In this document: piece by piece, positions 27,748-36,892 of the stretch
Numbering within the stretch: the stretch's first letter is position 1
How the letters are laid out: each line of letters opens with the position of its first letter
Assembly (NCBI RefSeq): GCF_001597735.1
Contig: NZ_LUTS01000006.1
Location: forward strand, 1-64,000
DNA: 64,000 nucleotides
Source: Neptuniibacter pectenicola
Lineage (GTDB): Bacteria; Pseudomonadota; Gammaproteobacteria; Pseudomonadales; Balneatricaceae
Direction of reading: 5' to 3'
Position numbers and translations under genes: made by a program
Notes under the pieces: model-generated
The model's input: only the letters and a program-made list of their open reading frames with translations
Told to the model about the DNA's origin: nothing
Databases searched by the model: none

Positions 27748-28238
27748 CTCGTAACCCTTCTCTTAATGTTTTGATAAAGCCTATTTCAACACGTCTATGG
27801 ATGTGTGACTAATTAGATCTATTAATCTTCTTCATTGCTTTTTTAAATGGTGCATTTTTTTGACTGATTGGGCGTTCACTTAAAGATCAATATTGGTGCA
27901 TCGTGCGAGAGTCGATCTGCTCGATGGCTTGAATGTGTGTAACCTTTTGCAGTGCAATAAGGGTTCTATTCGGTATGGTTATTGGGCTTTACCGCTTTGT
28001 CCCCATTGTCTGTGGATAACTCTGTCAACAACCCTTGGGAAAGCAACTTCAGGCCTTATAAAACGGCTTGACCAAACAGATTGGTTAAAAAATAACCAGC
28101 TATTCATCTCTTTGATTTATATGGAATATTCGAGTTTTTTAATGTAAAAAAATTAAGATTGCTAGGTTTTGGGGCATTCATATTTCTGTCATTAATCTTT
28201 AACCTATGTCAATGCTTTTTAGGTTAAAACATAAAAAA
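27748..28238. other. 491-bp intergenic region without a convincing gene
   Basis: This is the promoter side of the glutaredoxin gene and the 3' flank of the YgiM-like gene, both on the minus strand. A plus frame at 27893-28147 (84 codons) lacks a ribosome binding site and any family resemblance, so I do not call it. A perfect DnaA-box sequence TGTGGATAA lies at 28011-28019. Otherwise I see nothing definite; an untranslated small RNA cannot be excluded. Confidence 0.4.
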
Positions 28239-28260
28239 AGCCGAGTTAATTAGCTCGGCT
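28239..28260 (-). terminator. rho-independent terminator of the YgiM-like gene
   Basis: AGCCGAG / CTCGGCT stem (28239-28245, 28254-28260) with an 8-nt loop. A run of seven A precedes it on the plus strand (T-run for the minus transcript) and five T follow, so it can work in both directions. Confidence 0.85.
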
Positions 28261-28283
28261 GTTTTTATGGAAAAATAGGTGAG

Positions 28284-28853
28284 TTAAAACCACTCGTCTT
28301 TCCGTTTTCTACGTTTAGGGAAGTAAGGAAGGATAAGCCCAAGAATGACCCCGCCTAACGCAACCAGTCCTCCATGGGTAAACCAGCGCATGAGATTACT
28401 TTCATCACTGGTTTCTATCTTAAAGTTCAACTCTTTGATGGTTGCATTGAGTTTAGCCACTTCACTGGTTAGAAGCTGGTTTTTCTCGCGCATACCACCT
28501 GATTCACTTTGCAGTGTTTCTATCTTAGCCGCTTGCTCTGCGACAGTGATTTGACTTTTTTCAAGGCTGCTCTGCAGTTTAGGTAGGCGAACCGACATAC
28601 TATCACCTGGGTCAACAGCCGTTGGCTCAACCCAGCCGATACGACCTTTAGACATACGTATTTGCACATACTTTGTCTTAGGGTCTCGCTTTAATATTTC
28701 AACAGCACTGCCGCTTGGAATACGTGTAATGATACGATATTGATTACTCGGACCATTATGAACGTAGATCATCGCATCATCAGCAATATGACCTTTTTCA
28801 GCATGGGCGGAGAAAGAAACGAAAAAAATAAGGGTTATAAGTAACTTTTTCAT
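28284..28853 (-). CDS. ygiM: TIGR04211/YgiM-like SH3 domain protein
   Basis: From the ATG at 28853 the protein is 189 residues with a signal peptide ('MKKLLITLIFFVSFSAHA'), a bacterial SH3 domain (about 20-85, including 'DDAMIYVHNGPSNQYRII' and 'GRIGWVEPTAV'), a coiled coil (about 95-150) and a C-terminal membrane helix followed by a basic 'PKRRKRKDEWF' tail. This is the YgiM architecture: a periplasmic SH3 domain anchored in the inner membrane. Longer in-frame starts up to 28940 exist but would bury the signal peptide. It is divergent from the MscS gene. Confidence 0.85.
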   Translation of the reverse strand: MKKLLITLIFFVSFSAHAEKGHIADDAMIYVHNGPSNQYRIITRIPSGSAVEILKRDPKTKYVQIRMSKGRIGWVEPTAVDPGDSMSVRLPKLQSSLEKSQITVAEQAAKIETLQSESGGMREKNQLLTSEVAKLNATIKELNFKIETSDESNLMRWFTHGGLVALGGVILGLILPYFPKRRKRKDEWF

Positions 28854-29107
28854 TGATACAGTTGTTTGGATACTAGAATTTGTCATATTGTACGGATTAA
28901 ACTGGTTGCTTAACAGGTTGTTGTGTAAGTAAAGACGCAAAAACTTTCATAACTGGTTATGCAGCGAGATAAAATTGCGTATTACCAAGAAGCGAGACAG
29001 CCTCAGTATGCCTGTTTGGCTGTTGTTAAGATTCATTTTGTTTTAATTCGTTCACTTTATTTTTTAATAATCTTAAAAAATAGTGATTAATTCTTCAGGG
29101 GAACTAA

Positions 29108-29914
29108 ATGGAAAATTTCTTTGATGCCTACGTCCTGCCATGGATTGTAGATATTATCATTGCGCTTGCTATCTTTTTTGTCGGTCGCTGGGTTGTTAAG
29201 CAGTTGATTAAACTGTTAGAACGCGTTTTGCGTAAGTCAAAAATTGATGACATGTTGATCAACTTCATCACATCGATTGCTAATGTTGTGCTATTACTCT
29301 TCGTAATTGTTGCGGCATTAAGTCATTTGGGTGTAGACACCACATCACTTATCGCACTTGTGGGTGCTGCAGGTTTAGCCATTGGCTTATCACTGCAGGA
29401 TTCATTGAAGAACTTTGCGGCGGGTGTCATGTTGGTGATCTTTAAACCGTTTCGTGAAGGTGACTTTGTTGAAGCAGCTGGAGTATCAGCGGTTGTAGAG
29501 CATATTCAAATCTTCAATACGATGATGCGAACAGGCGATAACCGTGAGGTTATTGTTCCAAACGGTGCTATTTATAGTGGTGTCATTACTAACTTTTCTG
29601 CGCGTGATACGCGTCGAATCGATATGGTATTTGGTATTGGCTATGATGATGACCTCCGTAAGGCAAAAGAGATCTTAGCTGAAATTATTGCAGCAGATGA
29701 TCGCATCTTAAAAGACCCTGCACCGGTTATTGCAGTATCTGAGCTGGCGGACAGTAGTGTTAACTTTGTCGTTCGTCCTTGGGTTAACTCTGCGGATTAT
29801 TGGGCTGTGCTTTGGGGTACGACTGAAGCGGTTAAATTACGCTTTGATGAGGAAGGTATTAGTATTCCTTTCCCTCAGATGGATGTTCATCTACACAAGC
29901 AAGATAACGCTTAA
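29108..29914 (+). CDS. mscS: small-conductance mechanosensitive channel MscS
   Basis: The 268-residue protein is close to E. coli MscS in length. It has three N-terminal membrane helices; the third is the pore-lining 'LVGAAGLAIGLSLQDSLKNF' with alternating Gly/Ala (about residues 82-101). The cytoplasmic beta domain starts 'FKPFREGDFVEAAGVSAVVE' (about 112-131) and the vestibule ends 'GISIPFPQMDVHLHKQ'. It releases solutes when membrane tension rises on osmotic downshock. TTCAGGGGAACTAA precedes the ATG. Single-gene transcript with its own terminator. Confidence 0.93.
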   Translation: MENFFDAYVLPWIVDIIIALAIFFVGRWVVKQLIKLLERVLRKSKIDDMLINFITSIANVVLLLFVIVAALSHLGVDTTSLIALVGAAGLAIGLSLQDSLKNFAAGVMLVIFKPFREGDFVEAAGVSAVVEHIQIFNTMMRTGDNREVIVPNGAIYSGVITNFSARDTRRIDMVFGIGYDDDLRKAKEILAEIIAADDRILKDPAPVIAVSELADSSVNFVVRPWVNSADYWAVLWGTTEAVKLRFDEEGISIPFPQMDVHLHKQDNA

Positions 29915-29944
29915 TTTTTCAAGTGTTGTTTATGTGATTAAAAA

Positions 29945-29970
29945 GAGCCTCATTGAGGCTCTTTTTTTTG
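29945..29970 (+). terminator. rho-independent terminator after mscS
   Basis: AGAGCCTCA / TGAGGCTCT-type stem with a tight loop followed by eight T. It is also close to the 3' end of the convergent SLC5-STAC gene. Confidence 0.9.
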
Positions 29971-29999
29971 AGATGAGACATGAACATTGCGCTTAAGGT

Positions 30000-32201
30000 T
30001 TAGTTGTTACTAGCCTTCTCGCTACCTTTTAATAGGTTAAGCTCTTTTGTTAATTGTAGGTTTTCCTGCTTTATCTTTTGTGACTCTAATCGGTACTTTG
30101 TAATCTCTTGGTAGCGCGTTTCTAATTTATCTTCGAGTTGCTCAATCGTGACCTTTTGACGGGCGACTTTATCTTCTAAATCATCAAGCTGTGTCTGCAA
30201 CTCCTCGATTAAACCAAAACTGGTGGGGGCCGCTGCATAGTCACTCGCATCCTCTTTTTCTGTGGTTTGTAGTTCTGACACAATATGGCTATATAAGGCC
30301 TTTAAATCAGCTTCTTCACGTGGGTTATAGCGGATGGTGTTTTCTATAGCACTGTGGGCACTGGCGGCACCAATAGAGCCTGCTAGCACGTGCTCAACCA
30401 TTCGATGGAACTCTACGAGTTCAATAATAGTAATCGTTTCTTTATGGAATACTTGCAAATCTTCTGCAATGGTCAGCACTTCGCCGCTTGCTTTATCGGC
30501 ATCAATATAATTGGATAATAGGTTTTTAGCTTCTTCAATTTTGGCGTGTAACGGGATATAGGCGTCTAAACCTGTTGGGCGTGCTTTTCGTTTTTTCCTA
30601 GACGTCATCGAACTGATAAATTCGGTTCTGAGGTTTCGTTCGCTTTTGTTTGGGCTAAAAATAAGAGAGCCGATAATATAACAACTTATATTAATGACCA
30701 TTGACCAAAAGACCGCATGGGTAATCGGCGCTAACCCTTCAAGGCCAAACAGGGCTTCAGGTTTGAGTGCGGCTATATGCCAAGGGCCGTCTATGAGCAG
30801 TGCTTCAGAGAACCATCCTTGTTTAATAAAGGTGGGTACTAATAGGCTATAGAACCAGACAATAAAACCCGATGTTAAGCCCAGCAAGGCGCCAAGGCTA
30901 TTACCTTTTTTCCAGAAGATTCCACCAAATAGGGCCGGTGAAAATTGTAAAACTGCAGCAAAGGAGATCAGCCCAATTGCGACCAATATATAGGTATCGG
31001 TGAACTCGGTCGCAAAGAGCAAACTGCCGAATAGAATAAGGGCAACGACTAACCAGCGTAGTTGTAGCAAGTAGCTACGGATAAATTTTAGTTGTGGGAT
31101 TCTTTCTAATATAGGTAGAACAAGGTGGTTAGATACCATGGTGGAGAGTGTCATGGTCGTAATAATGATCATCCCTGTTGCAGCCGAAAATCCACCGATA
31201 AATGCGAGTAGGGTGAGCCCACTGCTGCCGGATTGTTGGGGGAGCAGTAACACAAAAAAGTCTGCAGATTCTGATGGCATCCCCATGAGCAGCCCAGCGG
31301 CGGCAATAGGGACCACAAAGAGATTAATTAAGACCATATAAAGGGGAAGAACCCACATGGCGGTTTTTATATGCCGGTGGTTGGCATTCTCAACGACCGC
31401 AACATGGAACTGTCGAGGTAGGTTGTAAATGGCGGAGAAGCTCAAGATGAAGAGGGTAATCCACATTAATCCACTGTTTTCTGTAGCACTAAAGCTCGCA
31501 ACATGGTCCAGATTAGCATCGTGTAGGCGGTTGATAATGTCGCCAAATCCATCAAATAAATAGTAGGTCGCAAAAATACCAATGCTGATAAAGGCGATGA
31601 GTTTAACGATGCACTCAGCCACTAAGGCGGCAATCATACCTTGATGACGCTCAGTTGGGTCGAGCTTTCGCACACCAAAGATAATAGTGAAAGCGATCAT
31701 TAAGAGTGTGACAAGCCAGCCCACTAAGTCATGTTGTGCTCCACTGTTTGGGCTATTGGTGATGAGCTCGAATGAGTTAATTATCGCTTTCAGCTGTAAT
31801 GAAATATACGGAACAATACCGATAAGGGCGATTAAGGTGACGGTGGCGGCGATCTTTTGAGAGCGGTTGTAACGGGTGGAAATAAAGTCGGCAATACTTG
31901 TGATTCGGAAGGTTTCTTTAACTTGAATCATTCGTTTAAGCGTAATCCACCAAAATAGAATCCCTATAATGGCTCCGCCGTAAACGCCTAAAAAGAGTAG
32001 GCCCGATGTGGCGGCAAAACCAACACTGCCATAAAACGTCCACGAGGTGTGATATACCGCCAATGATAGGGCGTAAACCCAAGGGCTGCTTGTCGCTGTC
32101 TTCGGTTTATTTTCTATCCGCTTTTCTACTATTTGAGCAATAGAAAAAAGTAGACCTATATACAGCGTGATATAAAGAATAACGGATAGTGGTGTAAACA
32201 T
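30000..32201 (-). CDS. SLC5-type sodium/solute symporter with STAC domain and coiled coil, no kinase
   Basis: The 733-residue protein has about 12-13 membrane helices (residues 1-530) of the sodium:solute symporter fold, with 'SLAVYHTSWTFYGSVGFAA' and 'YISLQLKAIINSFELI' typical of CbrA-like sensor kinases. A cytoplasmic STAC domain follows (about 545-650: 'LDAYIPLHAKIEEAKNLL', 'VEFHRMVEHVLAGSIGAASA'), then a C-terminal coiled coil (about 665-730). CbrA proteins continue into PAS, HisKA and HATPase domains; here the stop comes straight after the coiled coil. It may transport, or signal to a separate partner. The frame is intact, so it is not an obvious truncation. Confidence 0.85.
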   Translation of the reverse strand: MFTPLSVILYITLYIGLLFSIAQIVEKRIENKPKTATSSPWVYALSLAVYHTSWTFYGSVGFAATSGLLFLGVYGGAIIGILFWWITLKRMIQVKETFRITSIADFISTRYNRSQKIAATVTLIALIGIVPYISLQLKAIINSFELITNSPNSGAQHDLVGWLVTLLMIAFTIIFGVRKLDPTERHQGMIAALVAECIVKLIAFISIGIFATYYLFDGFGDIINRLHDANLDHVASFSATENSGLMWITLFILSFSAIYNLPRQFHVAVVENANHRHIKTAMWVLPLYMVLINLFVVPIAAAGLLMGMPSESADFFVLLLPQQSGSSGLTLLAFIGGFSAATGMIIITTMTLSTMVSNHLVLPILERIPQLKFIRSYLLQLRWLVVALILFGSLLFATEFTDTYILVAIGLISFAAVLQFSPALFGGIFWKKGNSLGALLGLTSGFIVWFYSLLVPTFIKQGWFSEALLIDGPWHIAALKPEALFGLEGLAPITHAVFWSMVINISCYIIGSLIFSPNKSERNLRTEFISSMTSRKKRKARPTGLDAYIPLHAKIEEAKNLLSNYIDADKASGEVLTIAEDLQVFHKETITIIELVEFHRMVEHVLAGSIGAASAHSAIENTIRYNPREEADLKALYSHIVSELQTTEKEDASDYAAAPTSFGLIEELQTQLDDLEDKVARQKVTIEQLEDKLETRYQEITKYRLESQKIKQENLQLTKELNLLKGSEKASNN

Positions 32202-32326
32202 AGTATCCAGCTCAATCCAACTCTGTGAGAGCGATTATAGTAAACCCTATAGGCCGCCGGCTAAAGAGCGTGATAATGAAATTTTAGACGCTTTTTGTGA
32301 AATTAAACAACAGGGACGGTTTTAGT

Positions 32327-32626
32327 TTAGGATGTAGGTTGGTCTTGCTTCTTTTCGGTTTTTTCAGTGTTAGGGTGCGCTTTGCAGTCGTGCTCAGGTA
32401 CAGGGTCATAACCACCGTCGTTATAAGGGTGGCAGCGGCCGAGCCGTTTAAGCCCTAACCAGGTTCCTTTTATCGGCCCGTGACGTTGAATTGCCTCAAT
32501 CATATAGCTTGAACAGGTAGGGTGGAAACGGCAGCGTGGCCCAATCACCGGGCTGATGAGGTAACGATATATATTAACTAAGCCGATTAATAAGGTGCTT
32601 AATAGCTTTTTTAGGAAATTAATCAT
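32327..32626 (-). CDS. yidD: membrane protein insertion efficiency factor YidD
   Basis: A 99-residue protein with the YidD signature '[31 protein letters not shown]' pattern (about residues 20-50; the Cys residues and H-P-T-C-S are characteristic) and '[19 protein letters not shown]' (about 60-78). It has an amphipathic or membrane N-terminal segment. In other bacteria yidD sits beside rnpA and yidC near dnaA and aids membrane protein insertion. Here it is away from rpmH-rnpA, between the SLC5-STAC and phoH genes. Confidence 0.92.
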   Translation of the reverse strand: MINFLKKLLSTLLIGLVNIYRYLISPVIGPRCRFHPTCSSYMIEAIQRHGPIKGTWLGLKRLGRCHPYNDGGYDPVPEHDCKAHPNTEKTEKKQDQPTS

Positions 32627-32723
32627 CTGCTCATTTTAGTTGAATAGTGTCATTCAGGATAGGGGCGCAGAATCGACTAGCCATGTTTGCTCATGGTTTA
32701 CTCGCTAAGTGTTGACGGAAGTC

Positions 32724-32752
32724 ACAGCGCTTAGTTAGAAACTAAACGCTGT
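32724..32752 (-). terminator. hairpin downstream of the PhoH/PIN gene
   Basis: Arms 32724-32735 and 32741-32752 (ACAGCGCTTAGT / ACTAAACGCTGT) pair with one G-U. It lies 11 bp past the stop of the minus-strand PhoH gene. T-richness on the minus strand is low, so confidence is moderate. Confidence 0.5.
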
Positions 32753-32762
32753 GTGTCTGTCT

Positions 32763-34157
32763 TTATAAATGTTCTTCTGCGTATTCAGCTAAGCGGGAGC
32801 GGAATATACCTTCAAGATGAATGTTGGCCGCACCTTCATAGTCTTTAAAGCGTTCGACTAAATAGGTTAAACCGGAGGTGAGCGGTGTTAAGTAGTTAGA
32901 ATCGATCTGCGCTAAATTCCCCAAACAGATGATCTTGGAGCCTTTGCCGCAGCGCGTAACGATCGTTTTAAGTTGTGAGGGCGTTAAGTTTTGCGCCTCG
33001 TCTAGCAGCACAATCGCATCTTGAATGCTGCGTCCTCGAATAAAGTTAAGTGATTTGAATTGGATGTTGGCTTTCTCGATGGCATATTTTACGCTGCTTT
33101 GAGGGCGCTCATCGTTTTCATGCATCGCTTCAAGGTTATCTTGAATTGCACTTAACCATGGTGTCATTTTCTCCTCTTCGGTACCTGGAAGGAAGCCTAT
33201 GTCCTCTGCGACCGGTGGTGTTGAGCGGGTAACAATAATCTTATTGTAACGGCGTTGCTCGATCACCATCTCTAATGCACAGGCGAGCGCCATCAGTGTT
33301 TTACCTGAACCTGCTGCACCATTAAGAATAACCAGGTCTAGATCAGGGTCTAATACCGCGTTCATGGCAAAGGCTTGGAAAATATTGATAGGTTCAATAC
33401 CCCAGCAGTTTTGCTGCATCAGGCGGTCTACCCCTAAGTCACGCAGGGTGACTTGGCCATCTTTTACCGACGTAACCCGCGCCGCAAACTCTTCACTGTC
33501 GTCATATAGATACTCACAAGGGTAGGTATTAGGAAGTACCGTTTGGCTGACTTGGTGATAGGTGTGGGTGTCTTCTTGATAGCTGTTGACGTCTTCAACC
33601 TGTTCCCAGAAATTACCTTCAATATTACAGTGGCCTGCGGGTAATAGGTCGATATCAGAAACGAGTTGGTCTGTTCGATAATCTTCAACTTTTTTAAGGC
33701 CCGCCCCCAATGCTTTGAGGCGCATGTTGATATCTTTAGTGACTAGAATGGTTTCGCGGTGAGGGTTGGTTGCCTGCAAGTGTAGGGCGCAGTTAATAAT
33801 CTGATTATCTTTGTTGGAGTTTTGCGGCAGAAAGCCTTGGCGAGCGGTGAGTTCATGGTCAGGGAAGATGCTTAATTGCCCTAACTTGTAGTCACTATTG
33901 GCGCTAGACAGCGGGATTATAATGTCGACCCCTTTAGTAATTTGGGCGGCATCTTCTGCTTGCGTTATGATGTCATCTATTGCGCGTATAGCAGCTCGAG
34001 CTTCTTGAGACACATTTTTCTTTCTATCCTTAATATCGTCTAACTCTTCTAAAACAGTCATCGGTATGGTGATGTCCTGCTCTTTAAATTCATATAGACA
34101 CTTAGGGTCATGAAGTAAAACATTGGTGTCGAGAATATAGAGTTTAGAGGCGGTCAT
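32763..34157 (-). CDS. PIN domain-PhoH ATPase fusion protein
   Basis: A 464-residue protein with an N-terminal PIN nuclease domain (about 1-150, 'LYILDTNVLLHDPKCLYEF', acidic residues at D9 and nearby) and a C-terminal PhoH ATPase (about 255-464). Walker A is 'NGAAGSGKTLMALACALE' and Walker B is 'AIVLLDEAQNLTPSQLKTIV'. This PIN-PhoH (PhoH2/YlaK) architecture has been linked to RNA unwinding and cleavage in actinobacteria, and is common in Gammaproteobacteria without an assigned role. It is monocistronic and divergent from the sirtuin gene. Confidence 0.9.
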   Translation of the reverse strand: MTASKLYILDTNVLLHDPKCLYEFKEQDITIPMTVLEELDDIKDRKKNVSQEARAAIRAIDDIITQAEDAAQITKGVDIIIPLSSANSDYKLGQLSIFPDHELTARQGFLPQNSNKDNQIINCALHLQATNPHRETILVTKDINMRLKALGAGLKKVEDYRTDQLVSDIDLLPAGHCNIEGNFWEQVEDVNSYQEDTHTYHQVSQTVLPNTYPCEYLYDDSEEFAARVTSVKDGQVTLRDLGVDRLMQQNCWGIEPINIFQAFAMNAVLDPDLDLVILNGAAGSGKTLMALACALEMVIEQRRYNKIIVTRSTPPVAEDIGFLPGTEEEKMTPWLSAIQDNLEAMHENDERPQSSVKYAIEKANIQFKSLNFIRGRSIQDAIVLLDEAQNLTPSQLKTIVTRCGKGSKIICLGNLAQIDSNYLTPLTSGLTYLVERFKDYEGAANIHLEGIFRSRLAEYAEEHL

Positions 34158-34449
34158 AGCCGGTTCCTTCTATAGCCGAGGGGAGTAGTGCAAACCAGAG
34201 GTCGATTCACGTCAGGGCGAGTGCGGCGAAGCCTAGGATTAGGTGCCACAGTTCTTCTTGTTATGCTGCAAACGTTATAGTCCGTTTGATCCACTAGGGT
34301 TTCTCAGTTGTAGGCTGATTGATTGGTTACTTTCATCGTCATTGATGAGGTTTACCTTGGTACTTTTCTTAGTAACCAACTCCACATAGTCTAGTAATAC
34401 ATATGTTGCTGTAGTATGACAAGAGGCAAATTGTTGTAAGGGGGTTAAT

Positions 34450-35160
34450 ATGGCGATCGAATCTATAGTGATATTGACTGGGGCAGGGATCTCAGCAGAG
34501 TCCGGTATAAGAACCTTTCGTGCCTCGGATGGAATGTGGGAAAACCATAATGTTGATGATGTGGCGACGCCAGAAGCGTTTGAACGAAATCCGCACTTAG
34601 TTCATCGTTTTTACAATGAGCGCCGTCAGCAATTGCTCTCACCAGAGATAGGCCCTAATTTAAGTCATTATGCGTTAGCTGAATTAGAAGAGGCGTTTCC
34701 GGGAAATGTTTTAGTGGTCACACAGAATATTGATGACCTGCATGAGAGAGCGGGCAGTAAAAACCTTTTGCATATGCATGGGGAGTTACTGAATGTACGC
34801 TGTAAAGAATCCGGTGTGATATATCCCGTGGAGGGTGACGCTCAGCCAGAAGATCTCTGTCCGTGCTGTGGCGCATCTGGGAACCTTAGACCCGATATTG
34901 TGTGGTTTGGTGAATTACCGATGCATATGCAGCAAATTTATAGTGCCCTAGAAGCCTGCGATCTTTTTGTTTCCATTGGTACCTCTGGGCATGTTTATCC
35001 CGCTGCAGGCTTTGTTGAAGTGGCAAACGCTTCAGGGGCGTTGACGGTTGAGCTTAATCTTGAACCGTCGCGGGTAGAATCCTCGTTTGATCAGCGGATT
35101 TATGGTCCCGCGAGTGAGGTAGTGCCTGAGTTCGTGAATGAGATTATTCGACAGTTTTAA
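34450..35160 (+). CDS. cobB: SIR2 family NAD-dependent protein deacylase (CobB-like)
   Basis: The 236-residue sirtuin has the NAD-binding '[16 protein letters not shown]' (about residues 8-23), '[14 protein letters not shown]' (about 96-109), catalytic His in '[13 protein letters not shown]' (about 111-123), a Cys-rich zinc module ('[21 protein letters not shown]', about 140-160) and '[15 protein letters not shown]' (about 180-194). It removes acyl groups from lysines using NAD. AAGGGGGTTAAT precedes the ATG. The Tyr/Arg pair of class III desuccinylases ('YNERRQQLL', about residues 57-65) is present, suggesting activity on succinyl-lysine also. Confidence 0.9.
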   Translation: MAIESIVILTGAGISAESGIRTFRASDGMWENHNVDDVATPEAFERNPHLVHRFYNERRQQLLSPEIGPNLSHYALAELEEAFPGNVLVVTQNIDDLHERAGSKNLLHMHGELLNVRCKESGVIYPVEGDAQPEDLCPCCGASGNLRPDIVWFGELPMHMQQIYSALEACDLFVSIGTSGHVYPAAGFVEVANASGALTVELNLEPSRVESSFDQRIYGPASEVVPEFVNEIIRQF

Positions 35161-35411
35161 AATAGCTAATTGATTTAAAATGACTTTTTGTGGATTTTTC
35201 GTTTCTGTTCTATAGTGAAATAGACCGATTTATGTAGTTGCGAGCTTACGGTTGGTTAGCATGTATAGCGTTGTCTGTTCCAGCCCTCTTCAGAAAATTA
35301 TTTCAATTTTCATATAACCTTAACAGACAGAACCTAAGAATAAGATAAACACGCTGTGTTTAATGTTAATCGAGAAGCGCGTTGTTTTTATCGATTTAAG
35401 AGGTGGTCATT

Positions 35412-36803
35412 ATGATGACAGAAAAGTACGTAACCACCAGGATTACACCGTTAGAGAGTTTAGATACCCTATCGCCTTATGAGATAGATAAACTTCAAGA
35501 TGTGAGCCAAGGTGGGCTCTATCGTTTATTTCGCCAGTGTTGCTTGGCGGTTTTGAACAGCGGAAGTCAACTGGATAGCACTAAAATGGTGCTGGATAAG
35601 TTTAGTAACTTTGATATCAAAATTAGTCAGAAGCACCGTAGCGTTCAACTGGAACTACGGAATGCGCCAGCGGCTGCGTTTGTAAATGGCGAAATTATCA
35701 CCGGTATTCGGGAGCAGTTGTTTTCCGTGTTGCGGGATCTGCTTTACGTGGGTACCGAGATGGAGACCTGTTGCCCCGGGGCGAGCGAATCAGAAACGAT
35801 TACGAATATGGTGTTTCATATTTTGCGTCATGCAAATGCTATTCGGCCCCATATACAGCCCGATTTGGTTGTCTGCTGGGGCGGTCATTCCATCGACCGA
35901 GGTGAGTACGACTACACCAAAAAAGTAGGCTACGAAATGGGTCTACGTGGCTTGAATATCTGTACCGGCTGTGGTCCAGGAGCGATGAAGGGCCCCATGA
36001 AAGGTGCCACTATTTCCCATGCTAAACAGCGGATAAAAGATGGGCGCTATGTGGGGATCTCTGAGCCAGGCATTATTGCAGCGGAAAGCCCTAACCCCAT
36101 AGTAAATGAGCTGATTATTATGCCTGATATTGAAAAGCGGCTAGAGGCATTTGTTCGCTTAGGGCATGGCATTGTTGTGTTTCCCGGAGGTGCAGGCACG
36201 GCAGAAGAGATTCTTTATATTTTAGGTATTTTGTTACATGAAAAAAATCATAATATTCCGTTTCCTTTAGTGTTTACAGGGCCCGAGGGTAGTGACGCGT
36301 ACTTCAACACCATTGATGATTTTATTCGTGCGACATTAGGTGATGAGGCGACTAAACGTTACCAAATCATTGTTGACGATCCTCACTCTGTTGCAGAAGT
36401 GATGCGTGAGGGGCTAGAACAGGTAACGCGGTACCGTAAAGCAACCAGTGAATCGTTTCACTACAATTGGCAGTTATATATACCGGAGGCGTTCCAGCAA
36501 CCGTTTGAGCCGACCCATGAAAATATGGCTGAGCTTAAATTAATGAAAGGCCAGCCCGATTTTGAGTTGGCGGCGCATTTACGCCGTGCATTATCGGGTA
36601 TTGTGGCGGGGAATGTTAAAGAGCCAGGTATACGGGCGATTGAAGAAAACGGCCCGTTCGAAATTTGTGGTGAAAAAGCGATTATGCAGCCTCTTGACCA
36701 CTTGCTTGAATCATTCGTTGCTCAGCGAAGAATGAAGATTAATTATCAAGAGTACCAACCTTGTTACCGCTTACAGCCCGATTCGCAATTGGCTGGAGCT
36801 TAA
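35412..36803 (+). CDS. ppnN: nucleotide 5'-monophosphate nucleosidase PpnN (YgdH)
   Basis: The 463-residue protein is the size of E. coli PpnN (454). It has a LOG-like Rossmann domain with 'MGLRGLNICTGCGPGAMKGPMKGA' split across residues about 177-200 and the hallmark 'FPGGAGTAEEILYILG' (about 259-274). N- and C-terminal domains unique to PpnN flank it. It hydrolyses purine and pyrimidine 5'-NMPs to base and ribose 5-phosphate and is stimulated by (p)ppGpp in E. coli. Start: the frame is open from a GTG at 35403, but AGAGGTGG places the ribosome at the ATG at 35412 (or 35415). Confidence 0.93.
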   Translation: MMTEKYVTTRITPLESLDTLSPYEIDKLQDVSQGGLYRLFRQCCLAVLNSGSQLDSTKMVLDKFSNFDIKISQKHRSVQLELRNAPAAAFVNGEIITGIREQLFSVLRDLLYVGTEMETCCPGASESETITNMVFHILRHANAIRPHIQPDLVVCWGGHSIDRGEYDYTKKVGYEMGLRGLNICTGCGPGAMKGPMKGATISHAKQRIKDGRYVGISEPGIIAAESPNPIVNELIIMPDIEKRLEAFVRLGHGIVVFPGGAGTAEEILYILGILLHEKNHNIPFPLVFTGPEGSDAYFNTIDDFIRATLGDEATKRYQIIVDDPHSVAEVMREGLEQVTRYRKATSESFHYNWQLYIPEAFQQPFEPTHENMAELKLMKGQPDFELAAHLRRALSGIVAGNVKEPGIRAIEENGPFEICGEKAIMQPLDHLLESFVAQRRMKINYQEYQPCYRLQPDSQLAGA

Positions 36804-36840
36804 GTCAAAAGGTGAATACCGAGGACGATGGAAAGGAAAA

Positions 36841-36863
36841 AGCCGGATACTTATCCGGCTTTT
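36841..36863. terminator. bidirectional rho-independent terminator
   Basis: AGCCGGATA / TATCCGGCT (36841-36849, 36852-36860), flanked by A-run upstream and TTT downstream. It lies between the convergent ppnN and thiolase genes and can serve both. Confidence 0.85.
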
Positions 36864-36892
36864 GATTGTATAGAGGGGGTTAGCGGCCGCTC

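Noticed and set aside
27893-28147. 84-codon plus-strand reading frame between the glutaredoxin and YgiM-like genes
   Set aside because: No ribosome binding site, low-complexity and non-family-like product, and the frame ends in AT-rich intergenic sequence.
34323-34379. 9-bp inverted repeat TTGGTTACT / AGTAACCAA with 39-bp spacer between phoH and the sirtuin gene
   Set aside because: The spacer is long and there is no T-run or promoter relation, so I could not assign a function.
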